A stretch of 64,000 nucleotides of DNA from Nocardia brasiliensis (GTDB taxonomy: Bacteria > Actinomycetota > Actinomycetes > Mycobacteriales > Mycobacteriaceae), in assembly GCF_011801125.1 (NCBI RefSeq), contig NZ_CP046171.1:6696001-6760000 (forward strand). The letters run 5' to 3'. Under the pieces are notes generated by a model that ran no database searches, was not told where the DNA came from, and saw only the letters and a program-made list of their open reading frames with translations. Shown here in pieces: positions 9,784 through 17,633 of the stretch. How positions within the stretch are numbered: the first letter of the stretch is position 1; the number at the start of each line of letters is the position of its first letter. The position numbers and the translations under genes are program-made.

Positions 9784-10005
9784 GGTCAGGACCTCCCGTA
9801 CGAGCCACACCGCCGCGGCCCGCACCATCGACGCTACCGCCGAACCACGCTTCCCCGCTTCCGCACAGGTAGGCGTGTCCGTGAATTTGTCGTTAACCTC
9901 ACCTCCCGTCCGCTATCGCCGTGCCCGCGCGATCGGTCCGGGCGGCCGCGGATTCGCCGGTGCGGTCCGGGCCCCGCCGCCGCGCGGCCCGCTACAGTCG
10001 CTGGT
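9784..10005. other. Divergent promoter region phoH2 / small conserved gene
   Basis: No gene seen. The stretch separates phoH2 (leftward) from the 90-residue gene (rightward) and should hold both promoters. A lower-GC patch around 9880-9905 (gaatttgtcgttaacctcac) is the best promoter-like part, but no clear -10/-35 pair can be assigned. Confidence 0.3.
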
Positions 10006-10278
10006 ATGGCCGGTAACGAGGACCTGGACACGCTGTCGTCGAAGGAACTGCACGACCGAGCGGTGAAGCTTGCCGTGCGACACGGGGACGTGAAGTTCCT
10101 GTGGCGGCTGCTCACCTCGATCCCGGCCGCCGAGGCCGCCGCGGGCAACCTCGGCGAGAGCGAGGCCGACATCAAATACGTGCTGCCCATGATCGACGAC
10201 TACCTCCACGCCGGCGACGGCGAGATCGCCGAGGTCTTACGACCGATCTACCTGGAGTACCTCAACGAACACCGCTGA
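10006..10278 (+). CDS. Conserved 90-residue hypothetical protein
   Basis: A soluble, acidic, predicted all-helical protein (KELHDRAVKLAVRHGDVKFLWRLL, then MIDDYLHAGDGEIAEVLRPIYLEYL). It has no Cys and no membrane segment. Coding bias is typical of the neighbours and the ATG is well placed, so I believe it is a real gene, probably a conserved actinobacterial protein of unknown function. It ends just before the inverted-repeat cluster that probably terminates its transcript. Confidence 0.8.
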   Translation: MAGNEDLDTLSSKELHDRAVKLAVRHGDVKFLWRLLTSIPAAEAAAGNLGESEADIKYVLPMIDDYLHAGDGEIAEVLRPIYLEYLNEHR

Positions 10279-10308
10279 CCCAGCACTTCAGGCCGCCGCC
10301 CAATCGCA

Positions 10309-10388
10309 GGATCCACACCAGTTCTCGGGATCCACACCGGTTCTAGCGGCTCAGAACTGGTGTGGATCCCGGGAAAGGGTGTGGATCC
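10309..10388. repeat. Cluster of GGATCCACACC inverted and direct repeats
   Basis: The 11-base word GGATCCACACC occurs four times in 80 bases: two direct copies, each extended as GGATCCACACC(A/G)GTTCT (10309-10325 and 10328-10344), and two inverted copies (10353-10369, full 17 bases, and 10378-10388). The inverted 17-mer pairs perfectly with the first copy and with one mismatch with the second, so two alternative hairpins compete. It may end transcription of the preceding gene. Confidence 0.8.
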
Positions 10389-10431
10389 GGAGGCCCGGCG
10401 GGGTTCGTTTGGTACGACGGACCGCGAACTC

Positions 10432-10928
10432 CTAGACGACCGCATGCCTTCGGGGTTCCATGTCGCGGTCAGGCGGGGGTTTCCGGCCGGGCTGGGTGGT
10501 GGTGTCGATGATGCCTGACCCATCCAGACGCGGCTTGCGCACAGTGGTTGTCTGTGGCCCGTCGCTGGTCGTTGTGGTGGTGCTGGTCGAACCGTCCGGC
10601 CCCTGCATGGACTGGGCGACAGTGGTGGTGCCGTCCGGGTTGGGTGTGATCGTTATGGTCTTCCCGTCCTGGGTCGTGGCTGTTGACGGAACCCCGTTTT
10701 CGACCAGGAGTGCAGTTGCGAGAGGGCTCCCACTTCCGTCCAGACCGGTCGTGGTGTCCGGTGTTTGCCCTGGTGCGAGCCCGGTCATTCGGAGCACCTC
10801 GACGGTGCCTCTTGGATCACGACATTGCTCAGCTCGGATTTGGCGGCTATGAGGTTCGTCTGGACACCGTTCGCGACGCCCTGCGCATGCTGCAACAGTT
10901 CCAGCGTGTAAAGCCCGGCTTCAGCCAT
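10432..10928 (-). pseudogene. Frameshifted Thr-rich hypothetical gene
   Basis: Two minus-strand frames look like parts of one gene. The first (from the ATG at 10928) reads MAEAGLYTLELLQHAQGV and continues as a helix to SELSNVV near 10820. The second frame continues from about there as RDPRGTVEVLRMTGLAPGQT into a Thr/Gly/Asp-rich tail. A one-base indel near 10815-10825 would join them. The DNA is poorer in GC than its surroundings and the tail is low-complexity (TSTTTTTSDG), suggesting foreign or decaying sequence. The second part alone (10432-10797) could also be a separate small gene. No family recognised. Confidence 0.3.
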
Positions 10929-11081
10929 CAGTGGTATACCGGCCGACCATCGGAGCAGGTCCGAGAGTGTCGTAGCCGGAAGCCAGAGGTCACCGCGTGC
11001 CCCTTGAAGAGACCGTCCAAAGTCACTTGAAGGAGTCCTCGCGGGATGACCGATATCCAGCGTCTCGACCCGAGCCAGCCC

Positions 11082-11226
11082 TTCGACACCCAGGTCGGGG
11101 CCCTGGATGTCACGATCCCGAAGCCGCGGTCGGGTAGCTACTTCCCCCGACTGGCTGCTCAAATGTCGCAAACGCACCGATCGGGCGTTGATCAGCATGG
11201 CCGCGACCTGCTACCTGCCCGGCGTC
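11082..11226 (+). pseudogene. Remnant of an IS256-family (mutator-type) transposase
   Basis: One plus-strand frame reads FDTQVGALDVTIPKPRSGSYFP and another, starting where it stops, reads PDWLLKCRKRTDRALISMAA and TCYLPGV. Joined, they match the conserved N-terminal half of IS256/mutator transposases (pattern: DTxVGxxDVxIPKLRxGSYFPxWLLxRRxRAxxAL...CYxxGVSTR). A single extra C in the run at 11146-11150 breaks the frame, and all of the catalytic DDE part is absent. This is a fragment without visible terminal repeats or target duplication. Confidence 0.65.
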
Positions 11227-11296
11227 GGCCGCGACATGATCGAATCCGCGGAACGGTGGCGAAAAGCGGTCGATAGTACGCGGATTCGAGAGTGAA

Positions 11297-11713
11297 TCAG
11301 CGCGACAATGCGGCCCGCGCGATGCCTACGACGGTGCCGCGCAGGAAGTTCTCCCAGCTGAAGTGGTCGTCCCACAGGATGATTCGGCCGTCACGCACTT
11401 CGAACGTGCCCGCCACCCAGAACGCGACCCGTACCCGCCCCACCCGCAGCACATCGGTCCGGTCGGTGAGCACGATGTCCCCGTTCGCCGCAATATGATG
11501 CATCCGCACTTCGAAGCCGAACACGTCACGGTCGAGGCCACGCAGAATCTTGCGCGCCAGCCCACCCCTGATATCGGGCAACGTGGTGTTCTTCCAGACC
11601 AGATCCGGATGCAGCAACTCCAAGGCCTCGGCGACCGCGCCGAGCTCGAGCGCGGCGAAGAACTCCCGCACCGTGGTGATCGCATCCTGCTGTAACTCGA
11701 GTTTCCGGCTCAT
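11297..11713 (-). CDS. Limonene-1,2-epoxide hydrolase family protein
   Basis: A 138-residue NTF2-like protein. It keeps the spacing of the epoxide-hydrolase catalytic set: LTDRTDVL supplies the Arg-x-Asp pair and ILWDDHFSWENF the second Asp. The N-terminal helix VREFFAALELGAVAEALELLHPDL is typical of SnoaL/LEH folds. It would open an epoxide, or act as a related isomerase, on an unknown small lipid or terpenoid. An ATG 8 codons into the open frame was chosen because the conserved part starts there. It stands alone between the transposase remnant and a secreted protein gene. Confidence 0.8.
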   Translation of the reverse strand: MSRKLELQQDAITTVREFFAALELGAVAEALELLHPDLVWKNTTLPDIRGGLARKILRGLDRDVFGFEVRMHHIAANGDIVLTDRTDVLRVGRVRVAFWVAGTFEVRDGRIILWDDHFSWENFLRGTVVGIARAALSR

Positions 11714-11808
11714 GGTCCGACCATAGGCCCCTAGCACACGAAACCGCGCGGCTCCAAGAGAACCGCGCGGTGTGCCGTGTGGCCCGGTCGCCCGACGTTC
11801 GCCCTGGA

Positions 11809-12261
11809 TCAGGGGAGAACGGCGCAGGCGGGACCGAGGTTGATGCCGGTGCCGACCAGGATTTCGCCGCGGCGCGAATAGACGTCGTAGTCGTCGTCAC
11901 CCAGGAGCTCTAGCACGATGATCCGGTGCTGGCCCTTACGGTCGGGAGTCCACGTGGTGCGGGCCAGTCCCGACGCGTCCGCGACGAGCTCGCTCGGCCG
12001 GAACTGCCGGTAGTCCGCGGTCTTCGGGTCGTCACCGATCTGGTCCAGGATGGCGATCGTCCTACCGGGATCGGTGGTCACGGTGACCTGGTACGAGCAG
12101 CCGGTACCACGGGCATCGGCCGAGCTGCCGAAGCTTTGTCCCTGCTCGACATGCATATTCGTGACGACTGCTCCCGCGTGCGGTGCGGCGAGCGCGATCG
12201 TCGCGGCGGCCGTACCGAGCGCCGCCAGCATCGTGGCGGCCGCTCTATTGGATCTGAGCAC
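11809..12261 (-). CDS. Secreted hypothetical protein
   Basis: A 150-residue protein with a clear signal peptide (LAALGTAAATIALAAPHAGA, cleavage expected after AGA near residue 31). The small exported beta-type domain has two Cys (GCSYQVTV and GPACAVLP) that could form a disulfide. The mature part (EQGQSFG, DPGRTIAILDQIG, KGQHRIIVLELLG) looks like an immunoglobulin-like secreted domain seen in several Nocardia exported proteins, though I cannot name a family. It is apparently monocistronic. Confidence 0.75.
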   Translation of the reverse strand: MLRSNRAAATMLAALGTAAATIALAAPHAGAVVTNMHVEQGQSFGSSADARGTGCSYQVTVTTDPGRTIAILDQIGDDPKTADYRQFRPSELVADASGLARTTWTPDRKGQHRIIVLELLGDDDYDVYSRRGEILVGTGINLGPACAVLP

Positions 12262-12444
12262 GTTGAAATTCTCTCTCTAGCAATGGCATTCCCCAAATGG
12301 GTGAAAGGCGAACCGGCACAGCGGCTGACCCCCCGCCCTCATCTTTCAGGGCTTCCCGCCCAACTTCAACCCTGAATTCCCTTCTCCCCCTACGCGAAAG
12401 GCATCGATACGCCGGACGACGCCGCGCCGCCGACCAGCTACCGA

Positions 12445-13161
12445 TCAGCCCATGGCACGGGCGCCGATCAGGACGCCGAGGCCGTCGAGGATTCGACCGA
12501 TACCGAAGCGCAGCGCACCGACACCGCCTGCTGCCGCGCCTTCTTCGGTGAACGCGGCTACCGATCGGGGGTAGTTCTCGGCCGCGGCGGCGACCATCTC
12601 GGCGAGCTGGCTCGCGATCCGGTTCTGGAACGCGCCCGCGTCGACGACGGGAACCTGCTGCACGAGGCTGCGCACATGCCCGGCCAGCAAGACGATGGAG
12701 TCCAAGCACTCCGCGGCGGTCAAGCCGGTATCGGCCAGGGCGGCGAGGGCGGACTCCATCCATGCCATCTCGTTGGGGCCCATGGGGCGCGCGCCGACGG
12801 TGAGTTCGATCGCCCACGGGTGGGCACGGTACCGCTCGAACAGCGTCTCGGCCCAGTCGGACAGCGCCGTCCGCCACGCTGAATCCTGCGGCACCACAGT
12901 TCTTTCCGGTGGCGCGCCGAGCGCGGTGTCGAGCATCAGCGCGGTCAACTGTTCCTTGCCGGGCACGTATCGATACAGCGACATCTTGGTGAAGCCGAGG
13001 CTTTCGGCCAGCCGTTGCATGGACAGGTTCGCGAGGCCTTCGGCGTCGGCGATCGCGATCGCCTCGGCCACGATGCCCGCGAGTGAGAGAGCCGGTTTCG
13101 GTCCACGCTTAGGCCGCTGCTGGATGCCCCAGAGCAACTCCACGGTGGTCGGCGTCGGCAT
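12445..13161 (-). CDS. TetR family repressor (TetR_C_1 type)
   Basis: A 238-residue regulator. The N-terminal helix-turn-helix is in the usual place (LSMQRLAESLGFTKMSLYRYVPGKEQL, about residues 45-72). The C-terminal ligand-binding half resembles the tetracycline-repressor C1 group (WAIELTVGARPMGPNEMAWM). It is transcribed divergently from the FAD monooxygenase 110 bases away, the standard arrangement for a repressor of an inactivating or degradative oxygenase. Ligand unknown. Confidence 0.9.
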   Translation of the reverse strand: MPTPTTVELLWGIQQRPKRGPKPALSLAGIVAEAIAIADAEGLANLSMQRLAESLGFTKMSLYRYVPGKEQLTALMLDTALGAPPERTVVPQDSAWRTALSDWAETLFERYRAHPWAIELTVGARPMGPNEMAWMESALAALADTGLTAAECLDSIVLLAGHVRSLVQQVPVVDAGAFQNRIASQLAEMVAAAAENYPRSVAAFTEEGAAAGGVGALRFGIGRILDGLGVLIGARAMG

Positions 13162-13185
13162 GCCCGGATCCCTTCGATAAACGGC

Positions 13186-13214
13186 TTGACTTTAAAACTG
13201 TGTCTACCATACGC
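13186..13214 (+). promoter_or_regulatory. Promoter/operator between TetR gene and FAD monooxygenase
   Basis: An AT-rich island in GC-rich DNA. TTGACT (13186-13191) is a good -35 for the monooxygenase and overlaps a small palindromic core, ACTTTAAAACT. The best -10 is near CATACG/ATACGC (13208-13214), about 16-17 bases on. The TetR protein encoded next door probably binds here; the operator boundaries are not certain. Confidence 0.45.
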
Positions 13215-13271
13215 TAATCTGCGTCCAACGGAAACAGAATCCGTGAGACGCAGATGGAACAGGGAGCAACC

Positions 13272-14465
13272 GTGCAGAACAAGTCCGTCCTCATCTCCGG
13301 CGCCAGCATCGCCGGGCCCGCCCTCGCCTACTGGCTGCACCGCTACGGCTTCGACGTCACCGTGGTCGAACGCGCCCCGGCGTTGCGGCCAGGCGGCCAG
13401 GCCGTCGATTTCAAGGGCCGCACCCACTTCACCGTGCTGGAACGGATGGGCATCCGCGCCGACCTCGAGGAACGCCGGACCGGCACCACCGACACCGTGT
13501 TCGTCGACGACGACGGCAACCGCCTCGCCGTGATGTCCGGCGACTTCACCGGCGGCGACCTGGAAATCCTGCGCGGCGACCTCGCCGAGGTGATGTACAA
13601 GCGCACCGCCGAACACTGCGAATACCTGTTCGGCGACTCGATCAGCGCGCTCACCGAACTGCCCGACGGCGTGCACGTCGAATTCGAGCACGGGCCCGCG
13701 CGCACCTTCGACCTCGTCTTCGGCGCGGACGGCATCCACTCCCGAGTACGCGGGCTCGCGTTCGGACCGGAACAGGACTACGTCGAATACCTCGGCTATT
13801 ACTACTGCGTCGCGGGTGCGAGCCCGTGGAGCGCCGAGCGCAGCGGCCCGCGCGAACGCGCGATCGGCTACGGCCACAACGCACCGGGCAAGCTGGCGAT
13901 CACCGGTGGCGCCAAGGCACAGCAGCTCTACATGTTCGCCTCGCCCGAGCTCGACTACTCGCGCGACGACGCCGCCCAGCGGCGGATCATCGAATCGGTG
14001 TACGCCGACGTGCGCTGGCAAGTACCGCGGATGCTCGACGAGATGAACGACTTCGACGACTTCTACCTCGACTCGCTCAGCCAGGTCCGCATGAAGGGCC
14101 GCTACACCAAGGGTCGAGTAGCCCTGCTCGGCGACGCGGCCTACGGAAACACCTTGGCCGGCTTCGGCACCGGGCTCGCCGTGGTCGGCGCGTACGTCCT
14201 CGCGGGCGAACTCGCCCTCGCCGGTGGCGATTACGCGGTGGCCTTCGCACGCTACGACGAGATCATGCGGCGCTACGCCAAGATCGCGGGCAACAGCAAC
14301 GCGGGCAGATTCCTCGCGCCGAAGACCGCACGCGGCATCCGACTGCGCAACTGGTTCCTCGGATCGCGGCTGTTCACCCTGATGACCAGGTACGCCGACA
14401 ACGCCGCCAACGACATCGACCTGCGGGACTACCCCGCCCTCGTCGGCGTCCCCGAGATCAACTGA
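13272..14465 (+). CDS. FAD-dependent aromatic-type monooxygenase
   Basis: A 397-residue flavoprotein of the PF01494/TetX-like class. It has the FAD-binding Rossmann start (ISGASIAGPALAYWLHRYGFDVTVVERAP), the DG-type motif VFGADGIHSRVR about residue 155, and the FAD ribityl-phosphate motif RVALLGDAAYGNTLAGFGTGLA about residue 285. It would hydroxylate or inactivate a small aromatic compound or antibiotic using NAD(P)H. The GTG is chosen over an ATG six codons earlier because AGGGAG (13261-13266) lies 5 bases before it. Control by the divergent TetR gene is likely. Confidence 0.9.
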   Translation: MQNKSVLISGASIAGPALAYWLHRYGFDVTVVERAPALRPGGQAVDFKGRTHFTVLERMGIRADLEERRTGTTDTVFVDDDGNRLAVMSGDFTGGDLEILRGDLAEVMYKRTAEHCEYLFGDSISALTELPDGVHVEFEHGPARTFDLVFGADGIHSRVRGLAFGPEQDYVEYLGYYYCVAGASPWSAERSGPRERAIGYGHNAPGKLAITGGAKAQQLYMFASPELDYSRDDAAQRRIIESVYADVRWQVPRMLDEMNDFDDFYLDSLSQVRMKGRYTKGRVALLGDAAYGNTLAGFGTGLAVVGAYVLAGELALAGGDYAVAFARYDEIMRRYAKIAGNSNAGRFLAPKTARGIRLRNWFLGSRLFTLMTRYADNAANDIDLRDYPALVGVPEIN

Positions 14466-14633
14466 AACCGGCTGGCGCACTTCGGATCGCACCCACCGCA
14501 GGTTCCAGGGCGACCGGTACGCGACGGTCCCGCCGCGATCCCGGGACAGCGGCGAATCGGCTGTGTTTCGATGGAACCGATGTCGGGCGAGGCGCGTCTA
14601 TAGGGTCAAAGGCACTGACGAAAGGAGACGGTG

Positions 14634-15020
14634 ATGGTGGACAGCCCGTTTCCGGGATACATCGAGGATGCGAAGTCCGGGGCACTACAGGTGCGGATGG
14701 ATCCGCAGGGGTTCGTCGATATGGACAAGGCGTGCCAAGAGCTGATCGATGCGCTCGTCGCGGTACAAACCGATGCCCGTGAGATCGGCGAGCGGCAGTA
14801 TTGGGGTCTTGGCGAAGGCAATCCGCGTCTGTCCTCCGCCATCGAGCTGGTCGGCATGTTCCGCGACAAGGCCTTAGGCGGACCCAACAACGCCTTCGAC
14901 ACCCTCACCGACTACATCGCGGTGGCCCAAGAGATCCAAACCATGTTCACCGCGATGCGCGACACCTATGCACGCGTCGACGCCGGGTTCGCCGCCAAGC
15001 TGCGGGAGCTCGGGGCATGA
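14634..15020 (+). CDS. T7SS substrate-like small helical protein with YxxxD motif
   Basis: A 128-residue all-helical protein, first gene of a four-gene cluster that ends in espG. It lacks a classical WxG turn but carries YARVD (residues 112-116) in its C-terminal helix, fitting the YxxxD/E export signal of type VII secretion. Residues 80-100 (GLGEGNPRLSSAIELVGMFR) may be the turn region. The ATG has AGGAGA 5 bases upstream. The gene overlaps the next by ATGA, so translation is coupled. I infer that it is exported, or pairs with the PPE-like protein, but this is not proven by sequence. Confidence 0.75.
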   Translation: MVDSPFPGYIEDAKSGALQVRMDPQGFVDMDKACQELIDALVAVQTDAREIGERQYWGLGEGNPRLSSAIELVGMFRDKALGGPNNAFDTLTDYIAVAQEIQTMFTAMRDTYARVDAGFAAKLRELGA

Positions 15021-15607
15021 GCTTCGGCCGCTATAGAAAGTCCACTCCGCGAATCGGTTTCGCGGCAACAGCGGCCGGGTTACTACTCGTTACCGGTTGC
15101 GTCGGCGAAAAGGCCGGTGGCACAACGACAACCGACGCACCATCGACCCCATCAGCGGCCGCGACAACCACGGCCGCAACGAACCCGCACACGGCGTTCG
15201 ATCCGTGCTCGGCGTTGACGCCGCAGATCCTGGCCGCCCATCAATGGGATGCCAAGCCGCCGGAGCCCAAGCAGGACAGTGCCGCTGGCGTCACGTGGCA
15301 AGGTTGCCGCTACGTCGCCAAGGCGGGTTACGGGTTCGTGGTGGAGACCACCACCGGCACGCTCGCCGAGGTGCGGGAGAAGTTCCCGGCGGCCAGCGAG
15401 ATCGCGACGGGCCCGCGCAAGGCCCTGCGGTATGAGGCACGGCCCGACATACCGGGCGGATGCTCCATCAATGTCGAGATGCGGTCCGGATCGCTCTACA
15501 TCCTCACCAACGTGCCGCAGACACCGGCGAACAAGCACCTGGGTGCTTGCGAAATCACCACCGAAATCGCCCAAGCAGTCGCACCATTGCTGCCGGAGGG
15601 CAGCTGA
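15017..15607 (+). CDS. DUF3558 lipoprotein in T7SS cluster
   Basis: A 196-residue lipoprotein: hydrophobic signal with lipobox LLVTGC, a Thr/Ala/Ser-rich linker, then the DUF3558 domain (FDPCSALTPQILAAHQW ... GCRY ... GGCSINVEM ... LGACEITTEIA) with four conserved Cys. DUF3558 proteins are abundant in Nocardia and often lie in T7SS-related clusters; function unknown. The start codon overlaps the preceding stop. It would be anchored on the outer face of the cytoplasmic membrane. Confidence 0.88.
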   Translation: MSFGRYRKSTPRIGFAATAAGLLLVTGCVGEKAGGTTTTDAPSTPSAAATTTAATNPHTAFDPCSALTPQILAAHQWDAKPPEPKQDSAAGVTWQGCRYVAKAGYGFVVETTTGTLAEVREKFPAASEIATGPRKALRYEARPDIPGGCSINVEMRSGSLYILTNVPQTPANKHLGACEITTEIAQAVAPLLPEGS

Positions 15608-15629
15608 ACCACCCTACGGGGGAGCGAGC

Positions 15630-16874
15630 ATGAAACAGACCGACGGCCGCGCGATCACCAATCCCGAGAACGCGCAAAGCTTTACGCACGCCGAGATCAA
15701 GCAGGCGGCCGACGAGATGAACCCCGACGGGGTGGCCGGTGCGCGTGACGCCTGGGCGAAGATGGCCACCGCGGTGACGGACGCGGGGCATCGGTTCGAG
15801 ACCGCGATCAAGCAGGCGGTCGAACAGCATTGGGAGGGTGCGGCGGCCGAGCAGGTGGTGCGCGGCATCCGCGAGTACGCGGCACGGGTCGGCGAGTTCG
15901 GTGAGTCGTTGCACGCGCAGAGCACGCCGCTGTCCCAAGCTGCCGGTGCGGCCGCGAAATTCAAGATCGCGGTGCCTGATCTGGTGGAGACGGCGACGAA
16001 TCCGCGCGGGCCGGAACTGCGCAACGCGAGCGAGGAGCAGGCTCGCGACGACATGACCACGCAGTACATCCAGCCGTACGGCACCACCGCCCCGGCCATT
16101 CCGACATTGCCGCCGCCGATCAACCCGGTCGCCGCGCCGCCACCAGGCACCGGTACGGGCACGGGCACGGGCACGGGCACGGGCACGGGCACGGGCACGG
16201 GCACGGGCAGCGATACCGGTACCGGCCCCGGCCAGGCCTCGGACGACGACAGTTCCACCCCGTCCGGTTCCGGCACGTCGACCGAGCACAGCGGCGACAC
16301 CGTTACCGAATCATCCGAGCAACCGGCCGAGACCGGTTCCGACGCAGCGGAGCCGAGTATGGAACCCGCTGGCGCGCAGTCGGCTTCGACCAATCCCAAC
16401 CCGACCACGGCGACGACACCGGCGTCCACCACGCTGTCGAATCCCGCAACGCCCGGCGCAGGCCCGTTCGGCGCTATTTCCAGCGCGGTTCCTTCCTCGA
16501 CGCTGCCGAGCACATCACCCGTGCCGTCGACGGTGGTCTCGGCCGCGCTCGACGGGACGCCCGGCAGATCGGGCACGCCGACATTCGATCGCCCGAGCGG
16601 TGTGGCAGCCCCGGTCAGCGACCCGGGCACGTCGCGTCCCGCCGCACCGTCGACGACACCGGGCGCCGCGACCGCGCAACCGGCCGCTGCCCCGGCGCGT
16701 ACCGGAATGCCCGGCGCGGCAGGCTATTCCGGCATGGTCCCGCCGAGCCTCCGTCCGCGCCGCGACGGCGACGACGAGCACAAGGCGCCCGGCTACCTAC
16801 GGACCGAAGAGCACGCGAAGGAATTACTCGGCGAGGTGAAGCCCACGGTGCCGCCGGTGATCGGGGTCGAATGA
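15630..16874 (+). CDS. PPE/WXG-like T7SS substrate with Gly-Thr repeat
   Basis: A 414-residue protein. Residues 1-125 are a helical hairpin with a WEG turn (W68-G70), like WXG100/PPE N-domains. Residues 173-195 are an uninterrupted Gly-Thr repeat, 200-375 are a low-complexity Ser/Thr/Pro/Ala linker, and the last 40 residues are a conserved-looking tail containing YLRTE (389-393), a YxxxD/E-type export signal. EspG, the PPE-specific chaperone, is encoded immediately downstream (ATGA overlap), supporting a PPE-like role. Likely an exported or surface protein delivered by an ESX machinery encoded elsewhere. Confidence 0.82.
   Translation: MKQTDGRAITNPENAQSFTHAEIKQAADEMNPDGVAGARDAWAKMATAVTDAGHRFETAIKQAVEQHWEGAAAEQVVRGIREYAARVGEFGESLHAQSTPLSQAAGAAAKFKIAVPDLVETATNPRGPELRNASEEQARDDMTTQYIQPYGTTAPAIPTLPPPINPVAAPPPGTGTGTGTGTGTGTGTGTGTGSDTGTGPGQASDDDSSTPSGSGTSTEHSGDTVTESSEQPAETGSDAAEPSMEPAGAQSASTNPNPTTATTPASTTLSNPATPGAGPFGAISSAVPSSTLPSTSPVPSTVVSAALDGTPGRSGTPTFDRPSGVAAPVSDPGTSRPAAPSTTPGAATAQPAAAPARTGMPGAAGYSGMVPPSLRPRRDGDDEHKAPGYLRTEEHAKELLGEVKPTVPPVIGVE
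16155..16208 (+). repeat. Nine tandem copies of a 6-bp unit (ACGGGC)
   Basis: Perfect hexanucleotide microsatellite inside the PPE-like gene, encoding alternating Thr-Gly. Copy-number change would alter protein length by two residues per unit without a frameshift. Confidence 0.95.
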
Positions 16875-17614
16875 CGTCGCGGTGGTCGCTGTCGGCAGAA
16901 CAGTTCGCGGCGGCCTGGTTCGGGACCGGCCTCGATCGCCTGCCCTTTCCGTTCCGCTTCACCAGCCGGTTCCCCGGCCTCCACGAATACCAGCAGTACC
17001 AGCAACGCTTCCGGGAGGAACTGGCCAGGCAGGAGCGAATCCCGCTGGCGCGCACCATCACCGCGCTCGCACGACCCGATTGGCGAATCGAGCTGTTCGG
17101 CTGCGACAACACCCGCGACGGCATCGAACTGCGCGCCATCGGCGGCGCCACCCGCAGCGGCGTCGGGGTGATCGCGCAGCAGGATCAGGCCCCAGACGGC
17201 GGGCGGGTGCAGCTGCGCCGCTGCCGCGCCGAACAGCTCGCGAACGAACTGGTGCGGCTGCTCCCCGACGCGGCCGCGGGCAACACCGGTGAAAAGAGCT
17301 TCCTGCTGGACGATCTCAACGACGCTCGGCCCGACCCGTTCGGCAACGCGCCCGCCGGCGCGGTGAAGGAGAAGTATCGACGGTTCTGGCGGCAGTCGTG
17401 TACCACCCGCGGCATGATCTCGGTGCTGCTCGGCCCGCGCAACGCCGAACCGTTGAGCACCGGGCGCCTCCGCTGGATCGACACCACCGACGGCCGCTAC
17501 TACGAGGTTCCGGCCAACCGCGCACTCATGATTCGGCCGGGCACCAGCGCCGACATCCGGCGCTACCTCGAGGAATCCGTCGCCCGAGCCAGAGCCCGAA
17601 TGGATTCCGGGTAA
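16871..17614 (+). CDS. espG: ESX secretion-associated protein EspG
   Basis: A 247-residue member of the EspG family (PF14011), cytosolic chaperones that bind the tip of PE-PPE pairs and hand them to the ESX secretion ATPase. Visible family features are the start WSLSAEQFAAAWFGTGLDRLPFPF, the central LARTITALARPDWRIELFG and the C-terminal GRYYEVPANRALMIRPGTSADIRRYLEES. The ATG overlaps the stop of the PPE-like gene. No Ecc core components (FtsK/SpoIIIE ATPase, mycosin) are present in the window, so this is an orphan accessory cluster. Confidence 0.88.
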   Translation: MTSRWSLSAEQFAAAWFGTGLDRLPFPFRFTSRFPGLHEYQQYQQRFREELARQERIPLARTITALARPDWRIELFGCDNTRDGIELRAIGGATRSGVGVIAQQDQAPDGGRVQLRRCRAEQLANELVRLLPDAAAGNTGEKSFLLDDLNDARPDPFGNAPAGAVKEKYRRFWRQSCTTRGMISVLLGPRNAEPLSTGRLRWIDTTDGRYYEVPANRALMIRPGTSADIRRYLEESVARARARMDSG

Positions 17615-17633
17615 AGGCTGATCGTGTTTCGTG

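Noticed and set aside
9784..10005. tRNA or small RNA gene in the phoH2 divergent region
   Set aside because: No cloverleaf, CCA end or T-loop consensus was found here or in any other intergenic gap of the window.
16146..16211. CRISPR-like tandem repeat
   Set aside because: It is a contiguous 6-bp in-frame microsatellite without spacers, inside a coding region.
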